DNA of 7,230 nucleotides from Chloroflexota bacterium (GCA_021777365.1 JAJYDP010000248.1:1-7230), one strand, 5' to 3'; shown: positions 1 to 6,323, counted from the first letter of the stretch. The notes: generated by a model not told the origin, from the letters alone. Program-made: numbers and translations.

Positions 1-360
1 CTGCTGCTGGTCGATGCGCTGCTCGGTGGGGCGCGGCGCTACGGCGAGCTCGCCGAGGCGGTGCCGGGGATCGCTCCCAACGTGCTCGCCGACCGGCTGC
101 GGCGCCTGGCCGCCGCGGGCGTGATCCGGGCGACGCCGTACACGACCCGACCGATGCGGCTCGAGTACGCGCTCACGGCCGACGGCCGCGAACTGGCCGG
201 CGTGGTCCGCCTGCTGACCGACTGGGGCACGCGCCGCTCGCCCGGGCTGGAAGAGCTCCGGCACGCGGCATGCGGCACGCCGCTCGAGGCGCGCTGGTAC
301 TGCCCGACCTGCGCCAGGGCACTGGAGGACGCCGAGGACGCCGACCTCGAGATGGTCTGA
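1..360 (+). CDS. HxlR-family winged-helix transcriptional regulator (5' end cut by window)
   Basis: Frame 1 is open from the first base to the TGA at 358-360, giving the last 119 residues; the true start lies outside the window. The visible part follows the HxlR pattern closely: the RRYGELAEAVPGI helix, the recognition segment APNVLADRLRRLAAAGVI, the wing with RPMRLEYALTADGREL, and a C-terminal helix ending VVRLLTDWGTRR. HxlR proteins are dimeric DNA-binding regulators, often responding to redox or electrophile stress. The tail carries H-x2-CG ... W-Y-C-P-T-C, a Cys-rich knuckle that could bind zinc or sense oxidation. The gene is convergent with the histidine kinase gene, with 12 bp between stop codons. 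Nothing visible identifies its target. The family call is secure; the role of the Cys tail is inference. Confidence 0.9.
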   Translation: MLLVDALLGGARRYGELAEAVPGIAPNVLADRLRRLAAAGVIRATPYTTRPMRLEYALTADGRELAGVVRLLTDWGTRRSPGLEELRHAACGTPLEARWYCPTCARALEDAEDADLEMV

Positions 361-367
361 TCGCGGT

Positions 368-384
368 CTGCCCTACACGGGCAG
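368..384. terminator. Weak hairpin between convergent genes
   Basis: CTGCCC (368-373) and GGGCAG (379-384) form a perfect 6-bp stem with the 5-nt loop TACAC, lying between the convergent HxlR and kinase genes and overlapping the kinase stop codon. There is no T-tract on either side, so at best it is a weak bidirectional terminator. A 6-bp stem in such GC-rich DNA could also be chance. Confidence 0.25.
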
Positions 385-1599
385 CGTCAGCCGGACGCGG
401 AGGCCCGGCCGGTTGTCGTCGAGCGTGAGCCGTCCACCGTGGGCGGACGCGATCCAGCCGGCGATCGCGAGGCCAAGCCCGAACCCGTCGCCGGTCCTGC
501 TCGTATCGCCCCGTCGGAACCGCTCGAACACACGCGCCCTCTCCGCCGGCGGGATGCCCGGGCCGTCGTCGGTCACCTCGAGCTCGACCTGCCCCGGCAG
601 GCGCCGGCTCGCCAGCGTGACGTGCACGGCCGGTCCGCCATGCCGGATGGCGTTGTCCACCAGGATCCGGAGCAGCTCGGCGACGCGGTCCGCGTCGACC
701 ACTGCCCGGCCGGCGCGCGTCTCCCTGAGGTCGATCGTTACGCCGCGGGCGTCGGCGACCGGCCGGAACGACTCGGCCACGCCGCGCACCAGCGCGTCCA
801 CGTCGGCTTCGGCCGGCTGCAGCTGTGCCGCCCCGGCATCGGCGCGTGCGAGAGTCAGCAGCGCCTCGACCAGGCGCCGCATCCGGTCGGCATGCTGGCG
901 CATCGACGCGAGCACGTCGGCGTTCGCGCCGAGGGGTTGCTCCGGGTGGCGCTCCAGCACCTGCAGCCCCGCATCGATCACCGAGAGCGGGGTCCGGAGC
1001 TCGTGGGACGCGTCGGCCGCGAACTCCTGCTGACGTTCGAAGGCTCGCCGGATGGGGATCATCGAGCGCTCCGCGAGGAACCATGCGGCGGCAACCGCGA
1101 GGGCCAGGCCCACGCCCCCGACGACCAGGATCAGCAGCGTCAGCTGCGTCTCGGCGTCGCGGACCGGCTGAAGGCTGGCGCCCGCCTGAAGCACGCCCCG
1201 GCCGTCGTCGAGCGGCACCGACACCACCAGCGCGGGCCCGGAGGGCAGCGTCACGGTCGTGCGCACCGACCCTCCACCGGACGTACCCGCCTCGATCGCC
1301 GGGGGCCGCAGCGCCTGCACCGGGACCTGGGCGGTCTCGGCCACGAGGCCCCCGCTTGCATCCCAGAGCGCGTAGAACGTGCCCGACTCGGATCCGCCCA
1401 GCCTCGTCACGAAGTCGCCCGGGTCGAACCGCAGCTCCGCCGTGGCGTCCCTGGCCCGACCGAGCAGAGTCGAGGCCTCCTGGTCGACCAGCAGTCGATC
1501 CATCGTGGCGAACACGGCGATCCCCAGCACCACCAGGATCCCGGCGATCACCGCGACGTTGGCGACGACCAGCCGCCGGCGCAACCGAGCGAACATCAC
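373..1599 (-). CDS. Two-component sensor histidine kinase
   Basis: This 408-residue membrane kinase is predicted to sense an extracytoplasmic signal and phosphorylate the regulator encoded just upstream. Visible parts in order: a basic N-terminus; TM1 at about 11-32; an extracytoplasmic sensor region of about 120 residues (33-152) without a recognisable domain; TM2 at about 153-176; a short juxtamembrane segment; the H-box ASHELRTPL with phospho-acceptor His199; the N-box around Asn316 (LVDNAIRH); G1 box DDGPGIP (344-350); F-box VFERFRRG (357-364); and G2 box GFGLGLAI (372-379). All catalytic boxes are intact, so it should be active. The start is either GTG at 1599, overlapping the regulator stop as GTGA, or ATG at 1596 (TGATG overlap); both imply translational coupling. 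A HAMP domain, if present, is too short to be convincing. The signal sensed cannot be read from sequence. Confidence 0.97.
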   Translation of the reverse strand: MMFARLRRRLVVANVAVIAGILVVLGIAVFATMDRLLVDQEASTLLGRARDATAELRFDPGDFVTRLGGSESGTFYALWDASGGLVAETAQVPVQALRPPAIEAGTSGGGSVRTTVTLPSGPALVVSVPLDDGRGVLQAGASLQPVRDAETQLTLLILVVGGVGLALAVAAAWFLAERSMIPIRRAFERQQEFAADASHELRTPLSVIDAGLQVLERHPEQPLGANADVLASMRQHADRMRRLVEALLTLARADAGAAQLQPAEADVDALVRGVAESFRPVADARGVTIDLRETRAGRAVVDADRVAELLRILVDNAIRHGGPAVHVTLASRRLPGQVELEVTDDGPGIPPAERARVFERFRRGDTSRTGDGFGLGLAIAGWIASAHGGRLTLDDNRPGLRVRLTLPV

Positions 1600-2303
1600 G
1601 TCCTCAGCACGTAACCCACGGACCGCACCGTGTGGACCAGGGCCGGTTCGAAGCCTCGGTCGATCTTGCGGCGCAGGTAGTGCACGTAGACGTCGACGAC
1701 GTTCGACCCGGGATCGGCATCGTAGCCCCAGACGTGCTCCAGGATCCGGTCGCGTGTCAGGACCTGGCCCGTGTGCCGCATCAGCAGCTCCAGCAGGCGG
1801 AACTCCTGCGAGGAGAGCGAGATCTCCCGTCCGGCACGGATGACCCGGTGCGCCTGCGGATCGAGGACCAGGTCGGCGACCTGCAGGGGGCCGACCATGC
1901 GGCCCTCGCGCCGGAGGTGCGCGCGGAGGCGGGCGATCAGCTCCTCGAAGGCGAACGGTTTCGTCACGTAGTCATCCGCGCCGGCCTCGAGCCCGGCCAC
2001 GCGATCGGGAACGGCGTCGCGCGCCGTCAGCATGATGATCGGCATCCGGAGGCCTCGCGCGCGCACGGCTCGACAGAGGCTGAGCCCGTCGAGGCCTGGC
2101 AGCGACAGGTCCAGCACGATCGCGTCCGGCGTGTCTCCGAGTGCGGCTTCCAGGCCGGAGCGGCCGTCGAACGCGAGTCGAGTGCGGAAGCCCTCCTCGC
2201 CCAGGACGCGCTCCACCAGGTGCGCCAGTGCCGCCTGGTCCTCCACCAGGAGGATCGTCGGCTGGCGCGCGGATCGTCGGCGGGGTGCCGCGGGGTGGGT
2301 CAC
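1596..2303 (-). CDS. OmpR/PhoB-family response regulator
   Basis: This is a DNA-binding response regulator partnered with the downstream kinase. From the GTG at 2303 it is 235 residues, normal for the family. The receiver domain (about 15-133) has the acidic pair Glu21/Asp22, phospho-acceptor Asp65 in VLDLSLPG, Thr93 in MLTARD and Lys115 in YVTKPF. The winged-helix effector domain (about 137-235) shows SSQEFRLLELLMRH, the VWGYD turn, NVVDVYVHYLRRKID as recognition helix and the wing VRSVGYVLRT. Start choice: the frame is open further upstream, with GTG at 2330 and beyond, but longer versions add low-complexity sequence and would run through the divergent gene's control region. GTG 2303 has no clear ribosome site, so GTG 2330 (244 residues) remains possible. 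The phased direct repeat at 2342-2358 lies just upstream and is a likely autoregulatory and operon-control site. Confidence 0.96.
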   Translation of the reverse strand: MTHPAAPRRRSARQPTILLVEDQAALAHLVERVLGEEGFRTRLAFDGRSGLEAALGDTPDAIVLDLSLPGLDGLSLCRAVRARGLRMPIIMLTARDAVPDRVAGLEAGADDYVTKPFAFEELIARLRAHLRREGRMVGPLQVADLVLDPQAHRVIRAGREISLSSQEFRLLELLMRHTGQVLTRDRILEHVWGYDADPGSNVVDVYVHYLRRKIDRGFEPALVHTVRSVGYVLRT

Positions 2304-2341
2304 GCGGGGCGGCTCGAGGTGCGATGGCACTGCAAGGCAGT

Positions 2342-2358
2342 TCCAATGATCCTCCAAT
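2342..2358. promoter_or_regulatory. 11-bp-phased direct repeat, candidate response-regulator operator
   Basis: TCCAAT occurs at 2342-2347 and again at 2353-2358, exactly one helical turn apart, in the 77-bp gap between the divergent regulator gene and the three-gene operon. OmpR/PhoB-family regulators bind as head-to-tail dimers to such repeats, so the site is well placed to control both directions. Immediately to its left, ACTGC-AAG-GCAGT (2329-2341) is a perfect 5-bp inverted repeat. No strong -35/-10 pair was recognised. Any single 6-mer tandem at one spacing is expected about once or twice per 7 kb by chance, so the argument rests on location. Confidence 0.45.
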
Positions 2359-2380
2359 CGCCGGGGACCAGCCTCGCGGT

Positions 2381-2881
2381 ATGAGCGGACAGCGTCCCCT
2401 GCCTCCCTCCCGTCCGGGCGCCGTCCCGCGCCAGGTCCGCCGCCCGCCGGTGCCGAACCCGGCCGCCCGACCCGGCCAGTCGAACACGCCACCGGGCAAC
2501 CCGGTCCGGGGTGGCGTGCCGCCTCGTCCCGACCCGCGGCAGTTCGTCGGCCGTCTCAAGCGAGTCGTGGTCGCCGGATCGGTCGTCGGGGCCGGCGTCC
2601 TCTGGGCGCTCGTGGCCGAGCACGTCGTCGGGATCACGTCGGTGCAGGGCAACAGCGGCGCCGGGGCCGCCGGCCCTGGCGGCGGGTCCGTGCCGCAGGC
2701 GACCAGTCCCTACGACGGGTTCTTCGGTCCGCCCACCGCTCAGGGTGCAGCCGGCGCTCTCGACCCGGGCGGCATCCTCGGCGGCGGCGCAGGGGGAAAC
2801 GGCGGCGGTGTCCAGGCCGCCGGGCCGGGGCTGGTCAGTGGCGGAGGCGGTGCTCCGATCATGACCACGTCGGGGTCGTAG
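2381..2881 (+). CDS. Single-pass Pro/Gly-rich membrane protein, first gene of the flavinylation operon
   Basis: I do not recognise a family for this 166-residue protein. It starts at ATG 2381 and ends with TAG at 2879-2881, 7 bp before the apbE start. Three zones are visible: residues 1-60, basic and proline-rich (many RP/PP pairs), likely cytoplasmic; residues 61-84, one hydrophobic helix starting RVVVAGSVVGAGVLWALVAE; and residues 88-166, a Gly/Ala-rich low-complexity tail with the short ordered-looking stretch SPYDGFFGPP, predicted to face outward by the positive-inside rule. There are no Cys residues, no heme or FMN_bind motif, and no S/T-G-A-T site. Codon bias matches the neighbours, and the spacing implies cotranscription with the transferase and reductase. 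It may be a small structural or anchoring subunit of the reductase; that is inference. No good ribosome site precedes the ATG, and GTG codons slightly downstream are alternatives. Confidence 0.72.
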   Translation: MSGQRPLPPSRPGAVPRQVRRPPVPNPAARPGQSNTPPGNPVRGGVPPRPDPRQFVGRLKRVVVAGSVVGAGVLWALVAEHVVGITSVQGNSGAGAAGPGGGSVPQATSPYDGFFGPPTAQGAAGALDPGGILGGGAGGNGGGVQAAGPGLVSGGGGAPIMTTSGS

Positions 2882-2888
2882 ACCGGGC

Positions 2889-3974
2889 GTGAGCGCGCGC
2901 GTGTCCACGCCCGTGGTCGAGTGGCCGGCTCCCGAGCCAGGGCCCGCTGCGCCCGGGATGGCCCGTCCCGGGCCGGTCACCGGCGCGCCGGAACTCGCCA
3001 CCCCTCCCGGGCTGGCGCGCCACGAGTTCCGGGCCATGGGGACGGCCATCACCGTGATCGTGCCCGAGCCCGCGCGGGACGCCGTCGAGGCGGTCGCGTC
3101 GCTGTTCGCGGCCTGGGAGTCCGTGCTGAGCCGCTTCCGCCCGGAGAGCGAACTGTCGCGCCTGAACGCGGCGACCGGGCGCGAGGTGCCCGTGAGCCCG
3201 CTCCTGCTCTCGGTCGTGGAGACCGCGGTACGAGCGGCGCGCGCCACGGAGGGCCTGTTCGACCCGACCCTGCTCGGCGCGATGATCGCCGCGGGCTACG
3301 ATCGGACGTTCGAGGACCTGCCCCGCATGGGTCCCGCTGGAGGCGGGCCGGATCGCGGAGCGGCGGGGGGCTGGCGCGGGCTCCGGGTCGACGCTGCCCG
3401 CCGCACCGTGACCCTGCCCGAGGGGGTCGGAATCGATCTCGGCGGAATCGCGAAGGGCATGGCGGTCGACGCCGCGGTGGGGCTCCTGGCTGTCGGGGGC
3501 GTCACGCCGGCCGCCGTCGACGCCGGCGGCGACCTGGCGGTTCGCGGCCTGCCGCCACACCAGCGCAGCTGGCCGGTCAGGCTCGAGCTCCCCGACGGCG
3601 GTGGCCGCGTGCTCGAGATCGCCGCGGGCGCGCTGGCCACGTCGGGCATCGGGCGCCGGAACTGGGTGCGCGGCGGCGAGCTGCGCCACCACCTGATCGA
3701 TCCGCGAACCGGTCGCTCGGCCCGTGGCGACGGCTGGTCGGCGACCGTCGCGGCGGCCACCTGTGCCCAGGCGGAGGTTGCAGCGAAGGTCGTGTTCGTG
3801 CTGGGTCCGGAAGCCGGCGCACGGTTTCTCCTGGGGCATGGCCTGACCGGCTTCTACGTGCGACGGGACGGCCGGCAGCTGGCGCTCGGTACCTGGGGCG
3901 TGGCGCCGGACGCAGCGAACCGCGAAGCACCGGGACGGCCCGCGGCCACGGCCACGACGAGCGACATCGCGTGA
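2889..3974 (+). CDS. apbE: FAD:protein FMN transferase, ApbE family
   Basis: ApbE enzymes move FMN from FAD onto a Thr or Ser of an acceptor protein as a phosphoester, using Mg2+. This 361-residue protein starts at GTG 2889. Family marks are clear: FRAMGT (47-52), FDPTLL (124-129), GIDLGGIAKG (181-190), DAGGDLAVRG (211-220), ATSG (250-253) and HHLIDPRTG (267-275). Two features are unusual. The first 44 residues are Pro/Ala-rich with no lipobox, Tat motif or hydrophobic signal, whereas many ApbE proteins are exported. In the C-terminal metal-binding segment, usually of the form A-D-x-x-A/S-T, the sequence is AEVAAK (295-300): Asp is replaced by Glu296 and Thr by Lys300. It overlaps the reductase gene by 4 nt (GTGA), pointing to that protein as acceptor. 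The family call is strong; activity is likely but not certain given the altered metal site. Confidence 0.94.
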   Translation: MSARVSTPVVEWPAPEPGPAAPGMARPGPVTGAPELATPPGLARHEFRAMGTAITVIVPEPARDAVEAVASLFAAWESVLSRFRPESELSRLNAATGREVPVSPLLLSVVETAVRAARATEGLFDPTLLGAMIAAGYDRTFEDLPRMGPAGGGPDRGAAGGWRGLRVDAARRTVTLPEGVGIDLGGIAKGMAVDAAVGLLAVGGVTPAAVDAGGDLAVRGLPPHQRSWPVRLELPDGGGRVLEIAAGALATSGIGRRNWVRGGELRHHLIDPRTGRSARGDGWSATVAAATCAQAEVAAKVVFVLGPEAGARFLLGHGLTGFYVRRDGRQLALGTWGVAPDAANREAPGRPAATATTSDIA

Positions 3975-5104
3975 ACGGGGAAACCATCGCCTGGGACGTC
4001 GCCCGCGTCGGCGGGATCCTCGCGTATCTCCTTCTCACCGCCTCCGTGGCGATCGGCATCGCGCTGAGCCTTGGCTGGCGCTCGCCCCGCTGGACGCGGT
4101 TCGTCACCAGCGAGCTCCACCGGTTCGTGTCGCTGGTGGCGCTCGTGTTCACCGCGATCCACACGGTCGCGGTCGCCGTGGACCCGTTCATCGGCTTCAC
4201 CCCCGCCGAGGTGCTGATCCCGATGCTCAGCCACTACCGGCCCGTCTGGGTCGCGCTGGGCATCGTGAGCGCGTACCTCCTGGTCGCCGTCTACCTGTCC
4301 GAGCGGATCCGCCCGCATGTCGGCTACCAGTGGTGGCGGCGCTTCCACTACCTGAGCTTCGTCGCGTTCGTCCTCGCGCTCGTCCACGGCGTCGCGACGG
4401 GTAGTGACACCCGGGCGCCGTGGGCCATCCTGCTGTACGCGGGCAGCATCGTGCTCGTCGGCGCGCTCCTGGTGGCGCGTCTCCTCCCGACGGAGGGGTC
4501 CCGCCGCCATCCGGTGGTCGCGGCCGTCTGCGGCTCGGCACTGGTCTACGGGATCGTGTGGGCCAGCGCCGGGCCGCTGCAGCCCGGATGGAACGCGATC
4601 GCGAACGACGGACGGGGCTCGGGAGCCACACCCCGGACGCTCGCGGCCCTCGGGATCGCCATCACCGGGGGAGGCCAGGGCACGACGGCACAGGCGAGCG
4701 CGGGCGGGGGGCCGGCCTCCACGCCATCACCGGCTGCGACGCCGGGTCCCGTGCAGGCGCCGTTCCAGGCGCGCGTCTACGGGGGTGACGGCGACTCCGT
4801 GCTGCTGTACGGGCAGCTCGAGGGCGCGGCCACCAACCGGTTCCAGCTGCAGCTGAACGGAACGGAGTCGGGGGCGCTGGGCCAGGTGCAGCTGCAGGGT
4901 TCGGACGGGCGCACCTGCTCCGGGCCGGTGACGGAGATCGGCAACACCAGCATCAGGGCCACGTGCGCGACCGGTGACGGTGCCTCGTGGACGCTGCGGC
5001 TGGCGATCGGGTCGGTGGAGCGACGGGGCGTGACCGGCACCTTGACCGCCACACCCGGAGGGTCGGCACAGCGGGGATCCGGCGGGCCGGTCGGCGGCCT
5101 CTGA
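3971..5104 (+). CDS. Ferric-reductase-like di-heme membrane protein with built-in candidate flavinylation site and extracytoplasmic C-terminal domain
   Basis: This 377-residue protein starts at GTG 3971 inside the end of apbE. Six helices are visible (about 8-34, 50-71, 91-109, 126-144, 151-172, 181-203). Basic loops (RSPRWTR, SERIRPHVGYQWWRR, GSRRH) place both ends outside the cytoplasm. His50/His64 in TM2 and His126/His139 in TM4 match the HX13H/HX12H pairs that hold two b hemes in the ferric reductase/NOX/MsrQ group. The cytosolic FAD/NAD(P)H domain of NOX/FRE enzymes is absent. Just after TM6 comes DGRGSGAT (213-220), close to ApbE acceptor motifs, with Thr220 as the candidate FMN site. 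A Gly/Thr/Pro linker (about 232-262) leads to a beta-rich domain (about 264-360) with Cys316 and Cys332, possibly a disulfide; I do not recognise its family. The likely role is electron transfer across the membrane to an outside acceptor. Donor and acceptor are unknown. Confidence 0.92.
   Translation: MNGETIAWDVARVGGILAYLLLTASVAIGIALSLGWRSPRWTRFVTSELHRFVSLVALVFTAIHTVAVAVDPFIGFTPAEVLIPMLSHYRPVWVALGIVSAYLLVAVYLSERIRPHVGYQWWRRFHYLSFVAFVLALVHGVATGSDTRAPWAILLYAGSIVLVGALLVARLLPTEGSRRHPVVAAVCGSALVYGIVWASAGPLQPGWNAIANDGRGSGATPRTLAALGIAITGGGQGTTAQASAGGGPASTPSPAATPGPVQAPFQARVYGGDGDSVLLYGQLEGAATNRFQLQLNGTESGALGQVQLQGSDGRTCSGPVTEIGNTSIRATCATGDGASWTLRLAIGSVERRGVTGTLTATPGGSAQRGSGGPVGGL
4607..4630 (+). other. 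Candidate ApbE flavinylation motif (D-G-x-x-S-G-A-T)
   Basis: These codons encode DGRGSGAT, residues 213-220 of the ferric-reductase-like protein, followed by PRTLAAL. Known ApbE acceptor sites centre on S/T-G-A-T, often with an upstream Asp, and FMN is esterified to the final Thr. In NqrB/RnfD-type acceptors the motif sits in a membrane-adjacent loop without an FMN_bind domain, which is the situation here. Thr220 is predicted to lie on the outer side, within about 20 residues of TM6. Confidence 0.6.
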
Positions 5105-5758
5105 CCGCCAGTGGCCGGCGGGGCGGCCGCGCGACGCGCTTCAGGCCCGACCGACCCGCACCAGGTCCCACGTGTCGGCGATCGCGGCGGGGAGGAGTTC
5201 GCCGCGGTGCGCCGGGCGGGCCTGGGCGGGATCGGAGGGATTGCCGCGACCGAGGCGGGCCGCCTGCGCCGGACCCCGACGGACGACCGGGAGGAGGAGA
5301 ACCGGTGACCGGGGCATGGGCGTGAGCGGGATCGCTTCGGTCATGGCACTCGGGCCTGGAGAAGGCTCCATCGAGCCGAGGAGGCTCCGACGGCCGGTCC
5401 GTCGGTGGACGCCCCTCGTTCGTCTCACGACCCGGAAGCTATCGCTCAGACCTGAAGTAATCCTGAAATCACGGCTGGCGCGCGGGCGCTGGCACCCGAC
5501 CGTAAGAACCACGGGGCCGGCCGCGAGAGCACTGCAATGCGGACGCGGCAGGGCCGGGCGGCCCGGTGCACGGGCGGTTCGAATGGCCCATCCCCGCGCC
5601 AAATGGCCCAGCGCGCTGTGCGAACAAACGCCCAACCCAGCGTGACTCTTGGCCGTCTCGCCGGTGACCCTGCCTCACCGACGATGGCGGCAGGAAGGAC
5701 GGGACGCATCCGGCAGGCCACGGAAGGACGGCCAGCGGAGTCCCGACAAGGAGACACG
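5105..5758. other. 654-nt stretch without a convincing gene
   Basis: No frame on either strand gives a recognisable protein; the open frames are Arg/Pro/Gly-rich products typical of high GC. It contains the phased repeat at 5451-5467, a nearby -10-like TAGCTT on the minus strand (5441-5436), a GGGCC-gggc-GGCCC hairpin (5551-5564), AATGGCCCA repeated at 5582-5590 and 5602-5610, and the ribosome site of the DoxX gene at 5749-5753. The right part (about 5470-5758) may be a long leader of that gene. The left part (5105-5430) shows nothing definite and could hold remnants of a lost gene. Confidence 0.5.
5451..5467. promoter_or_regulatory. Second 11-bp-phased direct repeat, candidate OmpR-type operator
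   Basis: CCTGAA occurs at 5451-5456 and 5462-5467, an 11-bp period, with an AT-richer spacer (GTAAT). Read on the minus strand it is TTCAGG-N5-TTCAGG followed, 9 nt on, by TAGCTT, resembling the way activator boxes stand in for a -35 element. On the plus strand it lies about 290 bp before the DoxX gene. The direction of any promoter is unresolved. The repeat unit differs from TCCAAT at 2342-2358, so the same regulator need not bind both. Confidence 0.42.
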
Positions 5759-6274
5759 ATGAACAGCTCGTACGGCAAGGCCACAGCGATCATGCGGATC
5801 GCCCTGGGCTTCGGCTTCCTCTACGCCGGCCTGGAAAAGGCCCTCGACCTCTCCGGCGGCGGCCCCTTTTCGGCAGCGGGCTTCCTGAAGTTCGCCACCC
5901 TCGGGACGCTCCCGGGATCGAACCCCAAGGTGGTCGTCAACCCCACCCACGACCTGTGGGTGTCGCTGGCCAGCAACGGGGCACTGATGCCGGTCATCAA
6001 CACCCTCGTGGTGTTGGGCGAGATCGGTATCGGCCTTGCCCTGGTCCTGGGCCTGGCGACCCGCTTCGCCGGCGTCATGGGCGCCCTGCTCACGGGGCTC
6101 TTCTTCGTCGCGTCGTGGAGCTTCGCCAACGGCGTCATCAACGAGCAGTTCCTGTACGCGGCCCTGTCGCTCTACCTCGCGTTCGTGGGAGCCGGTGCGG
6201 TCTGGGGGCTCGACGGAGTCCTTGCCCGGACACAGCTCCTCGCCAAGACCCCGCTGCGCGTGCTCGTGGCCTGA
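5759..6274 (+). CDS. DoxX-family membrane protein (DoxD/TQO small subunit-like)
   Basis: This 171-residue integral membrane protein begins at ATG 5759, fixed by the ribosome site AGGAG at 5749-5753, five nt before the ATG; the same frame is open further upstream but without sensible protein sequence. Four hydrophobic helices are visible: about 8-26 (with the family-typical LYAGLEK ending), 76-100, 104-122 and 130-150. Family-like motifs include R13-I-A-L-G-F-G-F, GEIGIGLALVLGLATRFAG and NEQFLYAALSLYL...GAGAVWGLD. DoxX/DoxD relatives include thiosulfate:quinone oxidoreductase subunits and mycobacterial DoxX, which works with superoxide dismutase; most members are uncharacterised membrane redox-associated proteins. 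The insert PGSNPKVVVNPTHDLWVSL between helices 1 and 2 lengthens the outside loop. No partner subunit follows. It is a separate transcription unit from the apbE operon. Family confident; function unknown. Confidence 0.87.
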   Translation: MNSSYGKATAIMRIALGFGFLYAGLEKALDLSGGGPFSAAGFLKFATLGTLPGSNPKVVVNPTHDLWVSLASNGALMPVINTLVVLGEIGIGLALVLGLATRFAGVMGALLTGLFFVASWSFANGVINEQFLYAALSLYLAFVGAGAVWGLDGVLARTQLLAKTPLRVLVA

Positions 6275-6323
6275 TCACCGACGTCCGGGTCCGTCCGGCC
6301 CACCGGGTGCGGGCCTGACGGGC

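Noticed and set aside
439..1614. Long plus-strand open frame opposite the histidine kinase gene
   Set aside because: It is an Arg/His/Pro-rich product of GC codon bias antisense to a kinase with all catalytic boxes intact.
2328..2341. GCACTGCAA shared between the regulator upstream region and 5530-5538
   Set aside because: A shared 9-mer pair is expected many times by chance in 7 kb and the flanks do not agree well.
825..2384. 519-codon plus-strand open frame across the kinase and regulator genes
   Set aside because: Low-complexity Arg/Pro/Ala/Gly translation with no domain; it mirrors the real minus-strand genes.
2304..2492. Long N-terminal extension of the response regulator to 2492
   Set aside because: It adds disordered sequence absent from the family and overlaps the divergent gene and its control region.
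2921..3970. Upstream extension of the ferric-reductase frame to give a 727-residue protein
   Set aside because: The extra 350 residues are Arg/Gly-rich and overlap apbE in another frame; GTG 3971 gives a normal first helix and a 4-nt coupled overlap.
3971..5104. Complete NADPH oxidase or ferric-chelate reductase
   Set aside because: The FAD- and NAD(P)H-binding domains are missing and the C-terminal extension is predicted to be outside the cytoplasm.
5141..5371. Possible 76-residue minus-strand gene downstream of the CCTGAA repeat
   Set aside because: No ribosome site, no recognisable motif and ordinary high-GC noise composition; kept only as a low-probability target of that repeat.
5537..5758. 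74-codon N-terminal extension of the DoxX protein
   Set aside because: The Shine-Dalgarno site and the usual family N-terminus both point to ATG 5759; upstream residues are Arg/Pro-rich noise.
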